Assembly: GCA_002428015.1 (NCBI GenBank)
Contig: DIZW01000103.1
Coordinates: 1-7,251 of the forward strand
Source of the DNA: Oxalobacteraceae bacterium UBA6018
GTDB lineage: Bacteria > Pseudomonadota > Gammaproteobacteria > Burkholderiales > Burkholderiaceae_D
Reading direction: 5' to 3'
DNA: 7,251 bases
Of the stretch, positions 6,936 through 7,251 are shown one piece after another (the stretch's first letter is position 1; the number at the start of each line of letters is the position of its first letter). Under the pieces are notes generated by a model that saw only the letters and a program-made list of their open reading frames with translations, was not told the DNA's origin and did no database searches. A program made the translations under genes and the position numbers.

Positions 6936-6997
6936 TGCTTGGTTCCTTAGAGTTTGCCGTCGAACAGTGTCGGCGTGTAGCTGATGAGCAGGCGGTT
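6833..6997 (-). repeat. Right arm of a long imperfect inverted repeat
   Basis: This is the reverse-complement partner of bases 1-165 (160 of 165 identical). It covers the last 17 codons (stop included) of the upstream gene, the shared ribosome binding site and the first 34 codons of the intact PEP-CTERM gene. Similarity to the left end cannot be followed past 6997 because the window begins there. Confidence 0.93.
6943..6948 (-). promoter_or_regulatory. Ribosome binding site embedded in the upstream stop codon
   Basis: AAGGAA on the minus strand shares two bases with the TAA of the upstream gene (6949-6947) and lies 7 bases before ATG 6935. The same arrangement is unchanged in the left copy (50-55, ATG 63). 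This geometry suggests that translation of the PEP-CTERM gene depends on ribosomes finishing the upstream gene. Confidence 0.75.
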
Positions 6998-7250
6998 AGC
7001 GTTCTGGAAGCTGGTGGTCACGGTGACGGACTCACCCGGGGCAAGCGACGAGGTCGGCAGCGTGATCGTCGGTGCGCCGTTCTGCATGCCGGTCGCGTTG
7101 GCGAGCGTGACGCCAGTGGTGAGAGCGTCAAGGCGGAACAGCAGGGTGCCGCTGATGGCCGCGTTCGACATGTTCGTCAACGTCACCGTGCCGCCAATCA
7201 AGCCCGTGCTTGCGGTTCAGCGTCAGCCCCGACTGCACGATCTTCATGCT
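6947..7250 (-). CDS. C-terminal domain of a secreted protein, partial with apparent frameshift
   Basis: The gene enters from beyond the window edge. The first frame from the edge reads SMKIVQSGLTLNRK (7250 to about 7209). A +1 shift then reads TGLIGGTVTLTNMSNAAIS or close to it and continues to TAA at 6949-6947. Together these make one continuous small beta-sandwich domain (SGLTLNR, GTVTLTN, GVTLANATG, LAPGESVTVTTSF, ISYTPTLFDG), as found at the C-terminus of various secreted proteins. Removing one base near AAGCACGG (about 7204-7211) joins the frames, so a one-base insertion, real or from sequencing, is likely. No good start codon precedes the second frame: its first usable codon is a TTG at 7201 without a ribosome binding site, and a TGA stop lies in frame at 7217-7219. 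It lies 11 bases upstream of the PEP-CTERM start. The family call is from memory of domain patterns. Confidence 0.6.
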
Positions 7251-7251
7251 C

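Noticed and set aside
1..6997. Inverted arms as insertion-sequence or composite-transposon ends
   Set aside because: The arms are pieces of two protein genes. There is no transposase, no terminal short inverted repeat of its own and no visible target-site duplication in the window.

Overview
The window looks like chromosomal DNA of a GC-rich Gram-negative bacterium, most likely a betaproteobacterium of the Oxalobacteraceae (Massilia/Duganella type). The reasons are a PEP-CTERM sorting signal, a very long Caulobacter/Xanthomonas-type TonB-dependent receptor with its own FecI/FecR pair, and high GC at third codon positions. This placement is inference from gene families and composition, not from a marker gene.

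Layout. Bases 1-203 (+ strand) hold the last 16 codons of a secreted-domain protein followed by a broken 46-codon copy of a PEP-CTERM gene. Bases 204-369 are non-coding and carry a strong minus-strand intrinsic terminator (314-346). From 5954 down to 370 (- strand) lies a three-gene cell-surface signalling unit: an ECF sigma factor (5370-5954), a FecR-type anti-sigma/signal transducer overlapping it by 17 bases (4403-5386), and a 1312-residue outer-membrane receptor with an N-terminal STN signalling domain (370-4308). Bases 5955-6341 are non-coding, with a second minus-strand terminator, a 15-base GC-rich tandem repeat and a strong hairpin. Bases 6342-6935 (- strand) encode an intact PEP-CTERM protein. 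Upstream of it, 6947-7251 is the C-terminal domain of a secreted protein, cut by the window edge and apparently frameshifted.

How the genes work together. In FecI/FecR/receptor systems, ligand binding by the receptor is passed through its STN domain to the periplasmic part of FecR, which releases or activates the sigma factor to transcribe the receptor gene. All the parts are here in the expected order. The ligand cannot be read from the sequence. The PEP-CTERM protein should be exported by Sec and processed by an exosortase encoded elsewhere.

The most notable structure is a long inverted repeat. Bases 1-165 match the reverse complement of 6833-6997 at 160 of 165 positions, covering the end of the upstream gene, the ribosome binding site and the start of the PEP-CTERM gene. 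The arms flank the whole signalling unit. Recombination between them would invert about 6.7 kb and move the only intact PEP-CTERM body from one upstream gene to the other. This could be an invertible module, a relic of an inverted duplication, or an assembly artefact.
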